The notes below the pieces were generated by a model. The model was not told the origin of the DNA. It ran no database searches and saw only the letters and a program-made list of their open reading frames with translations. 64,000 nt of DNA, taken from contig NZ_CP151100.1 of the NCBI RefSeq assembly GCF_038096175.1, positions 124,001 to 188,000 of the forward strand, in the 5' to 3' direction. Shown piece by piece: positions 8,319 to 18,319 of the stretch (within the stretch, counting starts at the first letter, position 1; each line of letters begins with the position of its first letter). This DNA is from Nostoc sp. UHCC 0302 (GTDB lineage Bacteria > Cyanobacteriota > Cyanobacteriia > Cyanobacteriales > Nostocaceae). A program made the position numbers and the translations under genes.

Positions 8319-10601
8319 TCATCCTGCAATAAAAACCTCATCATCTGGGAGATGTAACTGTTTAAACTTCGTTGCCATTGTTAAGATTCCTGACAACCCT
8401 GCTAAAATTTCGTATGCTTTTTCGCCATCATTACAAACAGTAGTTATAGGATAAGAAACAATTCCTTGTTTATGTAATTGGAAAAGAGCAGCAGCATTAG
8501 TCCGAGGACAAATAATTACTCCTGGTAATAGATATTTTGATAATGCCTGTAATTCTGGTGTCGGGCGTACTGCTTCTCCAATACTACGGACAATTTTACA
8601 ATTTTTAAAAGCTGTTAGCTTATTTAACTCTGTATTAGCAAACTCCTGCCTGCTACCAAGATAACGCATTCTAAAGCTAAGTTTATAAGTTTCAGTAGCA
8701 CGGCTGGTGATTTCGATAAAATTACCATTTTGAGCAAATTCGTAATAACGCAATAAATGAAAAGGATCTAATTGTGTTTCTCCAAATTCATCTGTGACTA
8801 AATTGTAAGGATCACGAATAGGAAGGCTGTCCAATAGGCTATAGCGAAAACTAAATAACGGAGTATAGCTGGTACTAAAAACCTTAGCAAATTCTTTTAG
8901 TTCAGTTACTAAATCATCATCTTCTTTAAAAACATCCTCGTATACATCTAATTTTATACGTCCAGATTGTAAATCATCCCACTCTTCAGGGGATTTTATC
9001 TTAATATAGGTTTTTACGAAAGCTTGTCCACCTTTAAGATATTTCCAGCCTGTTTTTAAATTATCTAAAGATTCTTTAGCTATATTTTCCGCGCCGCGTA
9101 AAACTTTCATTCTGTGGCGGTAATATTCCCAATTACGTTTACCTTCCAGAACAGATTTTAACGTATTAAACAATTTAGGAACCAATTCTGCATCTGGTAA
9201 ATTTTCAAAAACTTCTTCCAGTTCCAACAGAGGACGCGCAATTTCTAAAGATGCTTCTGAACGCCAATAGGCTGTCAAAAAAGGCTTATCCAAACATGGA
9301 AGGTTATCAACCATTTCTTTGAGTGCTGTACGTCCTCCAGTAGTGTCAAGAGAAGTTAAGCCTTCCTTCCATGCATTAGCAGGTAAATAAGTAATAACCT
9401 CTGAGTCAATGTTAGCTTCAGATTTACCCAAAACACGCCCTACTCTACCAATTCTCTGCCAAAATGCAGCGCGATCGCGCGCTGAAAAAATCAACCAATC
9501 TAAGTTTTGCCGTTTCGGTTCAGGATGTCTTTCAAAATTAAATCCTACATCTACTGTGCTAGTAGCTAAAATAATTTTACATTGCATAGCCCTTTGTCTA
9601 TCTTTTTTGGGTGTAGGGCCTGTAATGCGTCCGATGTAATCACCAAGTCCTTGCTGTCTTAACAAAGTTGATAGACGATTAATATTATCAAGAGAGTCAA
9701 GGATTACAGCACCATTTTCATTAGGCCTTTCTCGAAAACGTTGGACGACTTCTGCTGTTAATTCTGCTAACCACTCTTCCTTACTTTCTGGCTTAGGTCT
9801 TAATTCCAGATTAACTGCTGTTTGTGATGGCAAAAAATTCTTATTACCTAATTCTCCATCAATTCTCGCTATCTTCACACCAGCTTGCTTTAAACTTTCT
9901 AATGCTAATTCACAAGCTGGTTCTGGTGTAGCTGTGAGTAATACTATCTTTCGTCCGTTCTGAAAAAAGCGAAAAACGTGAGAATATGCCAGATAAAACA
10001 GCATTCCTACTAACTGTTTCGCATCGTATAGGTGAAATTCATCAAAAATGACTGTAGAAAATTTGGTGTAAAAACCACTAGCAATATTACCTCTATCTAG
10101 CTGATTATATGCAAAGAAAGTTGCATAGTAAAAGATATCAGGATTTGTGACTAAAATGATGGGTGTATTAGCCCCAACATCAGGAAAAACTGTAGCTGGA
10201 TTCCGCAAAACATTATACAGCTTCTCCCCCGAACGACTGCCAACTTTATCGTTAGACCAGCTTTTAATATCTTTAGCTGAAGCTGATTTGATAATATGGG
10301 GTAAGTTAGCATCACTAACAAACTTTTTTGCCGCTTCTGTTTGCTGTTGAATTAAAGCATTTGTTGGAGCAATGTAAACAGCACTTTTATTTGGCTGATG
10401 TTTTAATACTGTGAGTCCTGCATTGGTTTTACCTGTACCAGTTGGTGCTAAATCAAGGATAATATCTGCATCCTTAGATTGTTCAAATACATCAACTTGA
10501 TGCTGAAGTGCATTTTTCATGAAAGATAGTTCACCTGGCAAAGATGCACAAGCTGAAATACTGCGCGGTTCTAATCTGATAACTAATCTTTGATTACTCA
10601 T
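8319..10601 (-). CDS. cas3: Type I-D helicase Cas3' (no HD domain)
   Basis: The 760-residue superfamily 2 helicase has Walker A LAPTGTGKT (about residues 51-59), a Walker B variant FDEFH (186-190), motif III LLTATP, and the C-terminal motifs TSTVDVGF and QRIGRVGR. No HD nuclease is present; in type I-D this sits on Cas10d instead. It is recruited after R-loop formation to unwind target DNA. Its start overlaps the end of csc1 by 8 bp, so the two are translationally coupled. The position after csc1 differs from the commonly described cas3-first order. Confidence 0.95.
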   Translation of the reverse strand: MSNQRLVIRLEPRSISACASLPGELSFMKNALQHQVDVFEQSKDADIILDLAPTGTGKTNAGLTVLKHQPNKSAVYIAPTNALIQQQTEAAKKFVSDANLPHIIKSASAKDIKSWSNDKVGSRSGEKLYNVLRNPATVFPDVGANTPIILVTNPDIFYYATFFAYNQLDRGNIASGFYTKFSTVIFDEFHLYDAKQLVGMLFYLAYSHVFRFFQNGRKIVLLTATPEPACELALESLKQAGVKIARIDGELGNKNFLPSQTAVNLELRPKPESKEEWLAELTAEVVQRFRERPNENGAVILDSLDNINRLSTLLRQQGLGDYIGRITGPTPKKDRQRAMQCKIILATSTVDVGFNFERHPEPKRQNLDWLIFSARDRAAFWQRIGRVGRVLGKSEANIDSEVITYLPANAWKEGLTSLDTTGGRTALKEMVDNLPCLDKPFLTAYWRSEASLEIARPLLELEEVFENLPDAELVPKLFNTLKSVLEGKRNWEYYRHRMKVLRGAENIAKESLDNLKTGWKYLKGGQAFVKTYIKIKSPEEWDDLQSGRIKLDVYEDVFKEDDDLVTELKEFAKVFSTSYTPLFSFRYSLLDSLPIRDPYNLVTDEFGETQLDPFHLLRYYEFAQNGNFIEITSRATETYKLSFRMRYLGSRQEFANTELNKLTAFKNCKIVRSIGEAVRPTPELQALSKYLLPGVIICPRTNAAALFQLHKQGIVSYPITTVCNDGEKAYEILAGLSGILTMATKFKQLHLPDDEVFIAG

Positions 10602-11352
10602 TGTTACTTTCTCTGCCGCAAAATTTTAAACCTGCTGGTACAACCATTTCTCCAAGTTGCCAAGCAGCACCCCGAAAACGAAGATTTTTAATGATGGGTG
10701 CAGGAGGGATAGAAATTAAATCGAACGCTAAAGCCTCTATTTGCTGGGGTAAATCAGCAGCATTTAGATAGTGTTGACTTTGATATTCACCTTCTGGTAG
10801 TAAAATCACAGGAAATTCATTAAGCACATTCACCTTGACTTTACTCATGAATTTACCAAGGCGAATATAATTGGGTAATTGATTATTTCCAAATACCAAA
10901 GTTTGAAATTTGTTTCTGCGTTCAATCATCCGTAGTCTTCCAGTTTGCGGAAAATTACTCGGTCTAAATGAACTTGGTTTTTTCCCTTGGCGTTGTAATG
11001 GTAAATCTTCCCGCGCCGTAGCAACACGGTTATTAGTCATTGCATACCAGTAAGAATCAGAAAGAGCATTGAAACGTTCAAATCTGAATGTCACACTACC
11101 TACTGGTGAAGCTGGTAAGATATAAAAATCCTGCGCTATGGGTTGTAAATCTTCTTTGTAGGTTGGTCGTCCGGTAGCCTGACCTTGGAGGCGATAGGGG
11201 GAATTTACTCTACCTAAAGCATAGGTAAGAGCATAATTCCCAATTACCCCCTCAGTGTAATAGGTATCAGACAACTCCCTAGAGGCAAAAAACACTGGTT
11301 CAAGACAGTATAATTCAACAAGTTTTGCCTGCTGAAAAGGAATTGTTGACAT
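10594..11352 (-). CDS. csc1: Type I-D Cascade subunit Csc1 (Cas5d-like)
   Basis: The 252-residue protein sits between csc2 and cas3 and has the Csc1 features seen in cyanobacteria: N-terminal KLVELYCLEPVFFASRE, an internal GNYALTYALG segment and the late GAAWQLGEMVVP. Csc1 belongs to the Cas5 family of RAMP proteins and caps the 5' handle of the crRNA in the surveillance complex. It starts 3 bp after csc2 and overlaps cas3 by 8 bp, so the core subunits are tightly co-translated. Confidence 0.93.
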   Translation of the reverse strand: MSTIPFQQAKLVELYCLEPVFFASRELSDTYYTEGVIGNYALTYALGRVNSPYRLQGQATGRPTYKEDLQPIAQDFYILPASPVGSVTFRFERFNALSDSYWYAMTNNRVATAREDLPLQRQGKKPSSFRPSNFPQTGRLRMIERRNKFQTLVFGNNQLPNYIRLGKFMSKVKVNVLNEFPVILLPEGEYQSQHYLNAADLPQQIEALAFDLISIPPAPIIKNLRFRGAAWQLGEMVVPAGLKFCGRESNNE

Positions 11353-11355
11353 AAC

Positions 11356-12411
11356 CTAAATCTCTACTTCAACTGGTGTATTCTTGCCTTTACCTTTGCC
11401 TTTGCTTTTCTCCGTATTTTTCTCAGGTGTAACCTGACGGAAAGGTTCATAAGATTGGCTTAATCGTTTTAGAAAAGTATCACGTTGATCTTCTGACCAT
11501 TGGGTTTCTACATCAGTAATTAAATTTGTTAATTCTTCGTCAGATAGTTGCACAGAAACTCCTCTTCTGTTTTCCCAATGTGTAATTACTTGTTTGCTGA
11601 TTCTAATGACTCGATTAATATTTAAAGGATGTTCTACTGGTTCATCACCTAACGCATCATAGGTTGCTTGTACAAGTTCCAAAGAACTAGGCAATTCTGT
11701 AATACTGCCAAAAATACCTAATATTTGATTTTCCATTCTTCCTACACGACTGGAAACAGCACCATAACGACTGGTAAAAAGAATATTTCCAATGACATAA
11801 CGCAGTTCATCCGCAGTTACATCTTTCAGAGTTACTACATCTAAAAAATGAACTCCTGGTTTGATGTATTCGCCATCTGGTACAAGAGATTGTGATGCCT
11901 TTGTATCTTCTGCTCTTTTTAAACGCATCGTACCATTTTCATATATTGCGTTTATTGTCCGAATGCCTAAAATATCGTTAGCAGGTAAAACACTAAAAGC
12001 ATCTTCAGTCCAAATGCGACTTTTCTGTGCGCCACCACCACCAGCAGCAAAACCGTAGAGGAAACAATCTATACACATTTCGCAAGGCTTATTTGTGTTC
12101 AATGAACAGATAATCTCTCCCTGTTCCTTAACTGTTTTGGTGTATAGAAGATTATGTGATCGTAAAAATTCGCGTCCGTATCTACGTTCTGGTGCTATTT
12201 GTTTGCGCTTCGTCATCACTAACCGAGGAATAATAGTTTCATTAGTTAATCCAGCTTGTACAAACTCGCTAGACATTGGTTCACCAGAACCTTCCGTACG
12301 AAAGATTGTTTCAGAATGAGTTGTTCTCAAAACTACTAAAGAAATAAACCTACCTTTAGGGAAGTTTTCGTAACCATCAGCAATAACTTTGTTAAGTTTT
12401 TCAAGTGACAT
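11356..12411 (-). CDS. csc2: Type I-D Cascade backbone subunit Csc2 (Cas7)
   Basis: The 351-residue Cas7-family protein binds along the crRNA spacer as the helical backbone of the I-D effector. Recognisable parts are the cysteine cluster NKPCEMCIDCFLYGFAAGGGG (about residues 107-128; glycine-rich loop) and FTSRYGAVSSRVGRMENQILG. The C-terminus is a lysine/glycine-rich tail (KSKGKGKGK). It follows cas10d by 42 bp and precedes csc1 by 3 bp. A ribosome-binding site (AGGAG) lies just before the ATG at 12411. Confidence 0.94.
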   Translation of the reverse strand: MSLEKLNKVIADGYENFPKGRFISLVVLRTTHSETIFRTEGSGEPMSSEFVQAGLTNETIIPRLVMTKRKQIAPERRYGREFLRSHNLLYTKTVKEQGEIICSLNTNKPCEMCIDCFLYGFAAGGGGAQKSRIWTEDAFSVLPANDILGIRTINAIYENGTMRLKRAEDTKASQSLVPDGEYIKPGVHFLDVVTLKDVTADELRYVIGNILFTSRYGAVSSRVGRMENQILGIFGSITELPSSLELVQATYDALGDEPVEHPLNINRVIRISKQVITHWENRRGVSVQLSDEELTNLITDVETQWSEDQRDTFLKRLSQSYEPFRQVTPEKNTEKSKGKGKGKNTPVEVEI

Positions 12412-12453
12412 AATTATCTCCTAATGAATTACTTTTGTGTGAGATTTGATTTA

Positions 12454-15180
12454 TTAATCTTCAGAATCATCTTCAGATTTATTTTTTGGTAGTTGTTGAT
12501 ATGCTTCTTGCCAAAAAAATAAATATGCTGCCTCAAGATTTCTTTGGTCAGACAGAAGTTTCTCAGGACGACCTTGGTAAACTTCTTGATAAAGTTTTTT
12601 CAAAACTTCGTAATATTCCTTAACTTGTTCATATTTTGTTGCACCTACGCGATATTCACGGATACGATCTAGGCGATTATGATATTTTTGAGCTAAGGCA
12701 GCAAACATAAACTCCAAATCCATGTAAGATTTATGTGAACGAACTGCTGAAGTAAAAGCAGTAAATGGTTCTGCTAAAGATGTACGTTTGAAAGAACTTC
12801 CTTTAAGGTTTGCTTGTGCTGCAACTTGAGCAGCTTCTTTAAGATATTTAGTTAAGAGTGAGTTTTCATCCGGCATAAAGCTCTCCAGTAAAGTATTTAA
12901 CGGTTCACAAATGCGACTCCAAATAACACTCAAATTTGGTTCGTCTTGTTCTCGCAGAGTCCAACGTAGCAAGACATAATAAAGTTCAATTGGTCTGACA
13001 CAAGCACGAGCCAAATCATACAAACAATCATCAGCTTTCTGAATACTTGCAACAGATGTTGCAAGTTTGCCAATGCAACGTAGTCGCTCAAGAATTTTTT
13101 CTGCATCTTGGCGTTGCTGATATTGTCCATTTCCTAATAAAGTTTGCAGTGCAGAAGGAATTCCCTCTATTCGTCCGTAAACGTCACTAGATAACTCCAC
13201 CTCTAGATTGCTACTCAAGGTAAAAGGAAAACCAATATCTAAAGACAAGGAAATTTCTAAAGCAAGCCTCAGTGATTTTAGTAAAGCTAAAGAATTATTA
13301 ACATCTCCCCAAAGTAAAGGGTTAATGACAGATGTATGAACAAAATCAGGACGCTTTGGTAATGCCAAACCAACTACTTTGTTAGCTTTAAATTCAAGCT
13401 GATTATCTCTATATAATTTCAATTCATCAATAGTGACAGTACCACCTTCAGCATTTGTCGCTGCAAGTTGTTTTAAAAGTTCACGCCAAATTCTCAACAG
13501 TTCTGGAGCAGAACCTTTAGGTAATGCTAAGTGCAAATATAGCGGGTATTGTTTTTTAACAGCAGGAAAGTTTGCCCCGACTGCCATTAATTGGTAAGCT
13601 AAAGCTGCAATTGAATCTGCTTGTCTTTTAGGATCAGCACTGATACCACCCGGTAAGCGGTTAGAAAAAGCTTGTACTTTTGTACCAGGAGGCATATTAT
13701 CTGAAATTAGCTCATCTATATCAGTAGAAGTAAAACCTAAAGAGCATCTTTGTCTGGGATTTGCTTCTACATAAGCATTTAAATCATTAGCTCCATTTAA
13801 CCGAATAGCAAAAGGTAAATTTACCATTCGGCTAACGGCTGCAATCATTTCTTCAGATACTTCTGTTTCTTCAGATATGTGTGTACTTTCCTTTCTTAGT
13901 TGGAAAGATTCTTGTAGAGCTTCTTTAATGCCCTCAATTCCTTTAACAGCAGCTTTAGCAGCAAATAAAGGTCGCCCATATAGACCTTCAAAGGCTTCAA
14001 GAGCAGTCCTTTGTTGTTCGGATATTCCCGTATGAACAGCAATTTTATCCCAAATTTCTTTAGGACTTAATTCTGCTTTTCTATAACTGATGTAAGCCGC
14101 CTTTAACCCCTCAGATATGGCAAACTCTTCTCCATTGCTTACAGCTAGTAACCCAAGTCCAGCCGCTTTCTTTAGTGCATCTTCACCAGCATTATTTCCC
14201 CATTTAGTTACATCTTTAGCAACCTTATCTGATTTATAAGCAGCTTTTTTCTTTTCTAACAGAGCTAGAACATTTACTAATACTTCTTCAATATTTTGTT
14301 CAATGGCTTGATGATTAATCTTAATACCATTGTTGGTAGCTCTTACAAGTCTTTCGATATTATTCCCAAAAACTTGGTCAATTTTACTTTGCCAAACAGC
14401 AGCTATTTCTTTTGTCAAATCTACATTTGCTAAAGCTTCCCCTTCAAAAAGTTCGCCATCAGGGAAAATTGCTAAAGGATTTAACCCATACTTTTGTAAA
14501 ACCTCTTCGCAAGCACCCAGCAATAGGGCTGTAATATAGCCTTTATCTTCAGATAGTCTAACCCTAAAAAGTTTACAACTTCTATCAAAAGCAACAGTTA
14601 ATTCTGTTTCTAATTTCCGAAAGCGTTTTTCATCAGGAATTCCTAAATCAAACAAGTCCGCAGCAGTCAGCATTGCTGCCCATCGTTCAATATTCGGATC
14701 TTCTGGTAAAAACCTTGTTCCATCACTGACGTTGTGGCCTGAATGACGTTCAATTAACTTTCTAACTATTTCAAAGTCATCTTCTGTGACTACAAAACAC
14801 AGTACACAAGCTTTTTCCAACTGCTGTTTTAAAAAATCCTTATCCCTAGCTAAAGTTTTTACTTTTCGTTCTTGAGTATCTAATTTATTTAGGTCATGAA
14901 CAGCCGTTGCAGCTAGTAATAGAGGCCGCTTATCTTCAGCTACTCGTGCTATTCGGCTAACTGTCAAAATGAACTGACAAGCAGAGTCAAGATGTTCTGC
15001 AAGAGTTGTTCCTTTCCTAACACCATACTGATGATGGTGTGCATGATTTTCGTAAAGCTGAGGGCGAATTTTCGTAAAATAATGCTCCTCCAAAGTTTTA
15101 GGAGGACGATTTAAAAGCCTATTGCACTTGATCATATACAGTTGTTTCGATCCAAAACCGAGTCTAGATTGCCAAGCCAA
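12454..15180 (-). CDS. cas10d: Type I-D signature large subunit Cas10d (Csc3)
   Basis: The protein has up to 908 residues and defines the subtype. Its N-terminus carries an HD nuclease domain: TLAEHLDSACQF, then AATAVHDLNKLD with the His-Asp pair at residues 95-96, and ERHSGHN further on. The rest is a degenerate Cas10-like large subunit; I see no GGDD cyclase motif. It recognises the PAM and cuts target DNA. The listed start is TTG at 15180; an ATG at 15135 is equally possible and loses 15 residues. It is the first gene of the operon, divergent from the WYL regulator. Confidence 0.95.
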   Translation of the reverse strand: MAWQSRLGFGSKQLYMIKCNRLLNRPPKTLEEHYFTKIRPQLYENHAHHHQYGVRKGTTLAEHLDSACQFILTVSRIARVAEDKRPLLLAATAVHDLNKLDTQERKVKTLARDKDFLKQQLEKACVLCFVVTEDDFEIVRKLIERHSGHNVSDGTRFLPEDPNIERWAAMLTAADLFDLGIPDEKRFRKLETELTVAFDRSCKLFRVRLSEDKGYITALLLGACEEVLQKYGLNPLAIFPDGELFEGEALANVDLTKEIAAVWQSKIDQVFGNNIERLVRATNNGIKINHQAIEQNIEEVLVNVLALLEKKKAAYKSDKVAKDVTKWGNNAGEDALKKAAGLGLLAVSNGEEFAISEGLKAAYISYRKAELSPKEIWDKIAVHTGISEQQRTALEAFEGLYGRPLFAAKAAVKGIEGIKEALQESFQLRKESTHISEETEVSEEMIAAVSRMVNLPFAIRLNGANDLNAYVEANPRQRCSLGFTSTDIDELISDNMPPGTKVQAFSNRLPGGISADPKRQADSIAALAYQLMAVGANFPAVKKQYPLYLHLALPKGSAPELLRIWRELLKQLAATNAEGGTVTIDELKLYRDNQLEFKANKVVGLALPKRPDFVHTSVINPLLWGDVNNSLALLKSLRLALEISLSLDIGFPFTLSSNLEVELSSDVYGRIEGIPSALQTLLGNGQYQQRQDAEKILERLRCIGKLATSVASIQKADDCLYDLARACVRPIELYYVLLRWTLREQDEPNLSVIWSRICEPLNTLLESFMPDENSLLTKYLKEAAQVAAQANLKGSSFKRTSLAEPFTAFTSAVRSHKSYMDLEFMFAALAQKYHNRLDRIREYRVGATKYEQVKEYYEVLKKLYQEVYQGRPEKLLSDQRNLEAAYLFFWQEAYQQLPKNKSEDDSED

Positions 15181-15316
15181 CTTTTGAGATGAGTGTTTAT
15201 ACTAATATACCCTTACAGATTCAGGTTATATCACTACACTTTTTACATTCAAACTATTTATAATTACATTTATGACTATGGCACAACTAATTTAAAAGTG
15301 CAAGTACATTTAACTA
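15181..15316. promoter_or_regulatory. Divergent promoter region, cas operon / WYL regulator
   Basis: This AT-rich 136-bp gap separates the divergent starts of cas10d and the regulator. A TATAAT box on the plus strand at 15259-15264 and TATA-rich sequence (about 15198-15212) facing cas10d are candidate -10 boxes. No strong -35 is visible. It is the obvious place for the WYL protein to act on both promoters. Confidence 0.55.
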
Positions 15317-16180
15317 ATGCCTAGAAAAAAAGATACGATTACACTGTCAATCCCATTTGGAGCCAAGGAAAAGCTAGAAAATATAGCCCGCAGCCTCAAT
15401 ATCACCTGGGGTAAAGACCCCAGTGTCTCCGGCTTAATAGTGGCGATCGCTGAACAATCCCTAGAGGTCGGAAAGCCATTTATCTTTGACTCGAACCAGG
15501 TTAATGCTTTGCAGCAAGCTATCAAAGCCCTTAATGATACAGGTCTTATTGGTGAAGCACAGACTATAATTACACTCTTACTAGAGCGAGGAAATTTAGA
15601 TGCTGCAATGCGTCAGTTCTTACTCAAGCAAGCAAGTAAACTCATACAAGCATGGCGAAGCCAAATAGATGAATATCGCTTAAATCGCCAGCCTTTCTAC
15701 CTGCTCTATGAAAACTCCCAAGGGCAAGAACTACAGTACACAGTACGTTATGCAGAACCACGCTTCTTTGAGAAACGCTTTTATTTAATGATTTGGTGTG
15801 AAGAAACAGAGGATGTAGAAAATTTGATTCCTGACCTACCTGAACTTTGGCACAACCGCAATTTGGTCTTTGATCGAATTCGCTCAATTGTGCCTGCAAA
15901 CGGTGAATGGCGAGAGGGATTAGATTCTATAAAAGTGTACTTACACTTTCGGGGATGGATGGTAAAATCCTATCAACGCAGAGAAGATGACTTAGAAGAC
16001 GAAGTTCTTGGAAATGTGCGGCAAGTTGTGCGACGGGTTGTAAACGAGTTTTGGCTGATTCGAGAAGTTGCACGTTATTGGGAAGATTGCGTAATTGTAT
16101 CACCAGAGAGTTTGCGCGCTCGCTTAAAACAAAAACTATTTACTTTATGTGAGTTGTATGATGGTGAGACTAGGAGTTAA
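15317..16180 (+). CDS. WYL-domain transcriptional regulator of the I-D locus
   Basis: The 287-residue protein has a short basic N-terminus (MPRKKDTITLSIPFGAKEKL) that resembles a ribbon-helix-helix binding region. A WYL domain follows at about residues 110-190 (QPFYLLYENSQGQELQYTVR ... RFYLMIWCEE). WYL proteins bind ligands, often nucleic acids or nucleotides, and regulate defence loci. A comparable gene, sll7009, sits beside the Synechocystis I-D locus and represses crRNA accumulation. Divergent placement next to cas10d suggests it controls this operon and itself; the sign of regulation cannot be read from sequence. Confidence 0.88.
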   Translation: MPRKKDTITLSIPFGAKEKLENIARSLNITWGKDPSVSGLIVAIAEQSLEVGKPFIFDSNQVNALQQAIKALNDTGLIGEAQTIITLLLERGNLDAAMRQFLLKQASKLIQAWRSQIDEYRLNRQPFYLLYENSQGQELQYTVRYAEPRFFEKRFYLMIWCEETEDVENLIPDLPELWHNRNLVFDRIRSIVPANGEWREGLDSIKVYLHFRGWMVKSYQRREDDLEDEVLGNVRQVVRRVVNEFWLIREVARYWEDCVIVSPESLRARLKQKLFTLCELYDGETRS

Positions 16181-16324
16181 AGAAAAATATATTCATCATA
16201 ATTCACTCCTCAAAGCCGGAGATGTTCCGCCAATGCGTCAGAATCAATTAGTGGGAGATTCAAAACTGCTGTTTAAAAGCTGAAATGGCAATGCGAGCCT
16301 GAACGTTTAGCCAGTTTCAGGTTA
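16181..16324. other. Leader-distal flank of array 2
   Basis: A 144-bp gap between the WYL gene and the last (oldest) repeat of array 2. No gene or repeat relic is apparent. Confidence 0.5.
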
Positions 16325-16496
16325 GTTTCAATCCCTAATAGGGTGTAGATGAAATTGCAATTTATCGAACTAAGATTAGGCAAAGCAAACATACTGTTTC
16401 AATCCCTAATAGGGTGTAGATGAAATTGCAATCCTGTTTATCCTGGATATTGTTGTCTAGATTGTGCTGTTTCAATCCCTAATAGGGTGTAGATCC

Positions 16497-17357
16497 CTAG
16501 CTATCTAATTGGTATTTCAGGGCTTGAGACTCAAGCACAGTCAGAAGTTCCGTATGTTGATCGACTAAAGCTTGTATTGTGGTAACTGGATGACGATGAA
16601 GGCGATGTTTTTGTTGACGGGGTGCTTCATCCATTGCTAATCTGCGACGTTGAGTGTTGTATTCCGCTACAGGCACTTCCCGAATTTGTGTCAGCAACAT
16701 TTGTTCACTTTCGGCGAAGAAAAGAACTTGATATTGCCCAAAATCACGTAATTCGGCAGTTGATTTGCGCCCACTAATTCGCCGTTGATTGCGACGCAAA
16801 AGGCTAAACATAGCTTCCATTTTCAAGTTATCTGGCGGTAAGCCAGGAATGTCATAGCAGTGCAATAAATCAGTACCGTATTTATGCCATAGTTTTTGTA
16901 GCTTTTTCTTCAAGGCAAACTGTGCGGGATTTTGTTGAGGGTCGGGCTGAAATTGCTGTAATAACTCTTCCATTTCGCGCCGAACTTGAAAACTTGTTAA
17001 AGGTAATTTTACAGTTTGTGTAACATCGGTCGCGCAATCAATGCGTGGACTGGTTTGTTCAGGATAGTGCAAACATTCTGCAATTCGTTGCAACCAATTG
17101 TGTGTTTCTTCTAAGTCGGAGGCTAATGAACGATTGCTACTTAAGGCTTGGTCAATCCATACTGACAAGAGAGACAAATAATCTGTATCAAGTTCTCGAC
17201 ATGGTAAACTACGTAGTATCTGTCCAATAGTTTCTAATTGCTGGTAGCCGCTTAAACCGCCCCAGCGAAAAGGTTTGCGACTGGTGCGATTGACACAATC
17301 CCGAACCGCAGCCCGAATCTGGGATTCGATTGCCATTAACTCTATGTCTCGTGACAA
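16497..17357 (-). CDS. IS transposase, C-terminal frame (orfB)
   Basis: The 286-residue frame begins at TTG 17357 and overlaps the end of orfA by 16 bp in the -1 frame. It holds the likely catalytic Glu in the segment KMEAMFSLLRRNQRRISGRKS, a pattern found near the E of DDE transposases. It is probably made as a fusion with orfA by ribosomal slippage on a run of seven T residues (17378-17372, minus strand). It has no independent ATG start and no clear ribosome-binding site. The stop lies 2 bp inside the element end. Confidence 0.85.
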   Translation of the reverse strand: MSRDIELMAIESQIRAAVRDCVNRTSRKPFRWGGLSGYQQLETIGQILRSLPCRELDTDYLSLLSVWIDQALSSNRSLASDLEETHNWLQRIAECLHYPEQTSPRIDCATDVTQTVKLPLTSFQVRREMEELLQQFQPDPQQNPAQFALKKKLQKLWHKYGTDLLHCYDIPGLPPDNLKMEAMFSLLRRNQRRISGRKSTAELRDFGQYQVLFFAESEQMLLTQIREVPVAEYNTQRRRLAMDEAPRQQKHRLHRHPVTTIQALVDQHTELLTVLESQALKYQLDS

Positions 17358-18319
17358 ATAGGGGATTCCTGAAAAAAAGGGAGACTGTCTTGCTGCTGTT
17401 CGGAGCCTGGGTGTTGGGCTCTTTCTGAGTACTCAGGGACTTTTGGCAGATCATCTAAATCTGCTTTTAATTGCTGTCTGAGCTTTGTGTCTAATGGCAG
17501 CACCACTTCACTTAAATTACTGAGAAAGTGGGCTTGACAACGTTGATGGGGTGCATCTGGCCAACTTGAATTCATTGCCGCAATGATTGATTTTTCCCCA
17601 TCTGACAATGTTGCTAGCACTTTATACGGTAACTCTTTATATGGTTGCAGCCACTCAATTAACCTTTGTGCCTGTGCCTGTGGTAACTGAATTCCACTTA
17701 CTGGTGTACCGCTTAATACCTCGTACAATACATACAGTAAGGTTCCGTGGCCTTCGGGCTGTAAGGCATCTATTGCCCAAATCAAGCCACCATGATGGAC
17801 TGCTGTGGCAGCTAATTTCTCCTGTGTATGTGCAATCGTTCCACCCAATAGTGCCAGAAATTGACGGTATAGCTTACCTACATTGCTTTCGTTAATTTCA
17901 ACACCACGCTGGTTTAATAAGCGCCGAATTTCTGCCAACTGTTGATGCTCATTTTCATGTTGCCAACCAATAAATGCCAGCACGTCTAGCCCATAAGTAC
18001 TGTAAGGCAGACTGTATTTTAACACGCCAGTCGCGTAGTAATGTTTACCAAAATGTGTGCAACTATGATTGGTACATTCTTTACTCTTGCCTGCCACAAA
18101 TACTGCACCATCCATTGTTTGAATGGTTTTACGCATGTGTCTTGGTCTGCGTAGCGCTAATTCTGCCCCACAATGCACGCACTCAATGAGTGAACATTCT
18201 AATACTATTCGTTTGATATTACTGAATTTTCGTTCTGGGCGATGGCGAGGCAACTTTACTATCACTAATTTTTTACTGCTGCTAGGTGCTTTCCTCAGTT
18301 TACCTGCTTTGTATACCAA
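17342..18319 (-). CDS. IS transposase, N-terminal frame (orfA)
   Basis: The 325-residue frame has a zinc-binding segment near the N-terminus (CVHCGAEL and, further on, CTNHSC). The first two catalytic Asp candidates are in IWAIDALQPEG and ATLSDGEKS, followed by QRCQAHFL. The DDE core is thus split between this frame and orfB. It starts 14 bp inside the right terminal repeat. The same protein is encoded by the copy at 27990-28967. The family was not recognised with confidence; mutator-like or unclassified IS groups are the best guesses. Confidence 0.85.
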   Translation of the reverse strand: MVYKAGKLRKAPSSSKKLVIVKLPRHRPERKFSNIKRIVLECSLIECVHCGAELALRRPRHMRKTIQTMDGAVFVAGKSKECTNHSCTHFGKHYYATGVLKYSLPYSTYGLDVLAFIGWQHENEHQQLAEIRRLLNQRGVEINESNVGKLYRQFLALLGGTIAHTQEKLAATAVHHGGLIWAIDALQPEGHGTLLYVLYEVLSGTPVSGIQLPQAQAQRLIEWLQPYKELPYKVLATLSDGEKSIIAAMNSSWPDAPHQRCQAHFLSNLSEVVLPLDTKLRQQLKADLDDLPKVPEYSERAQHPGSEQQQDSLPFFQESPICHET

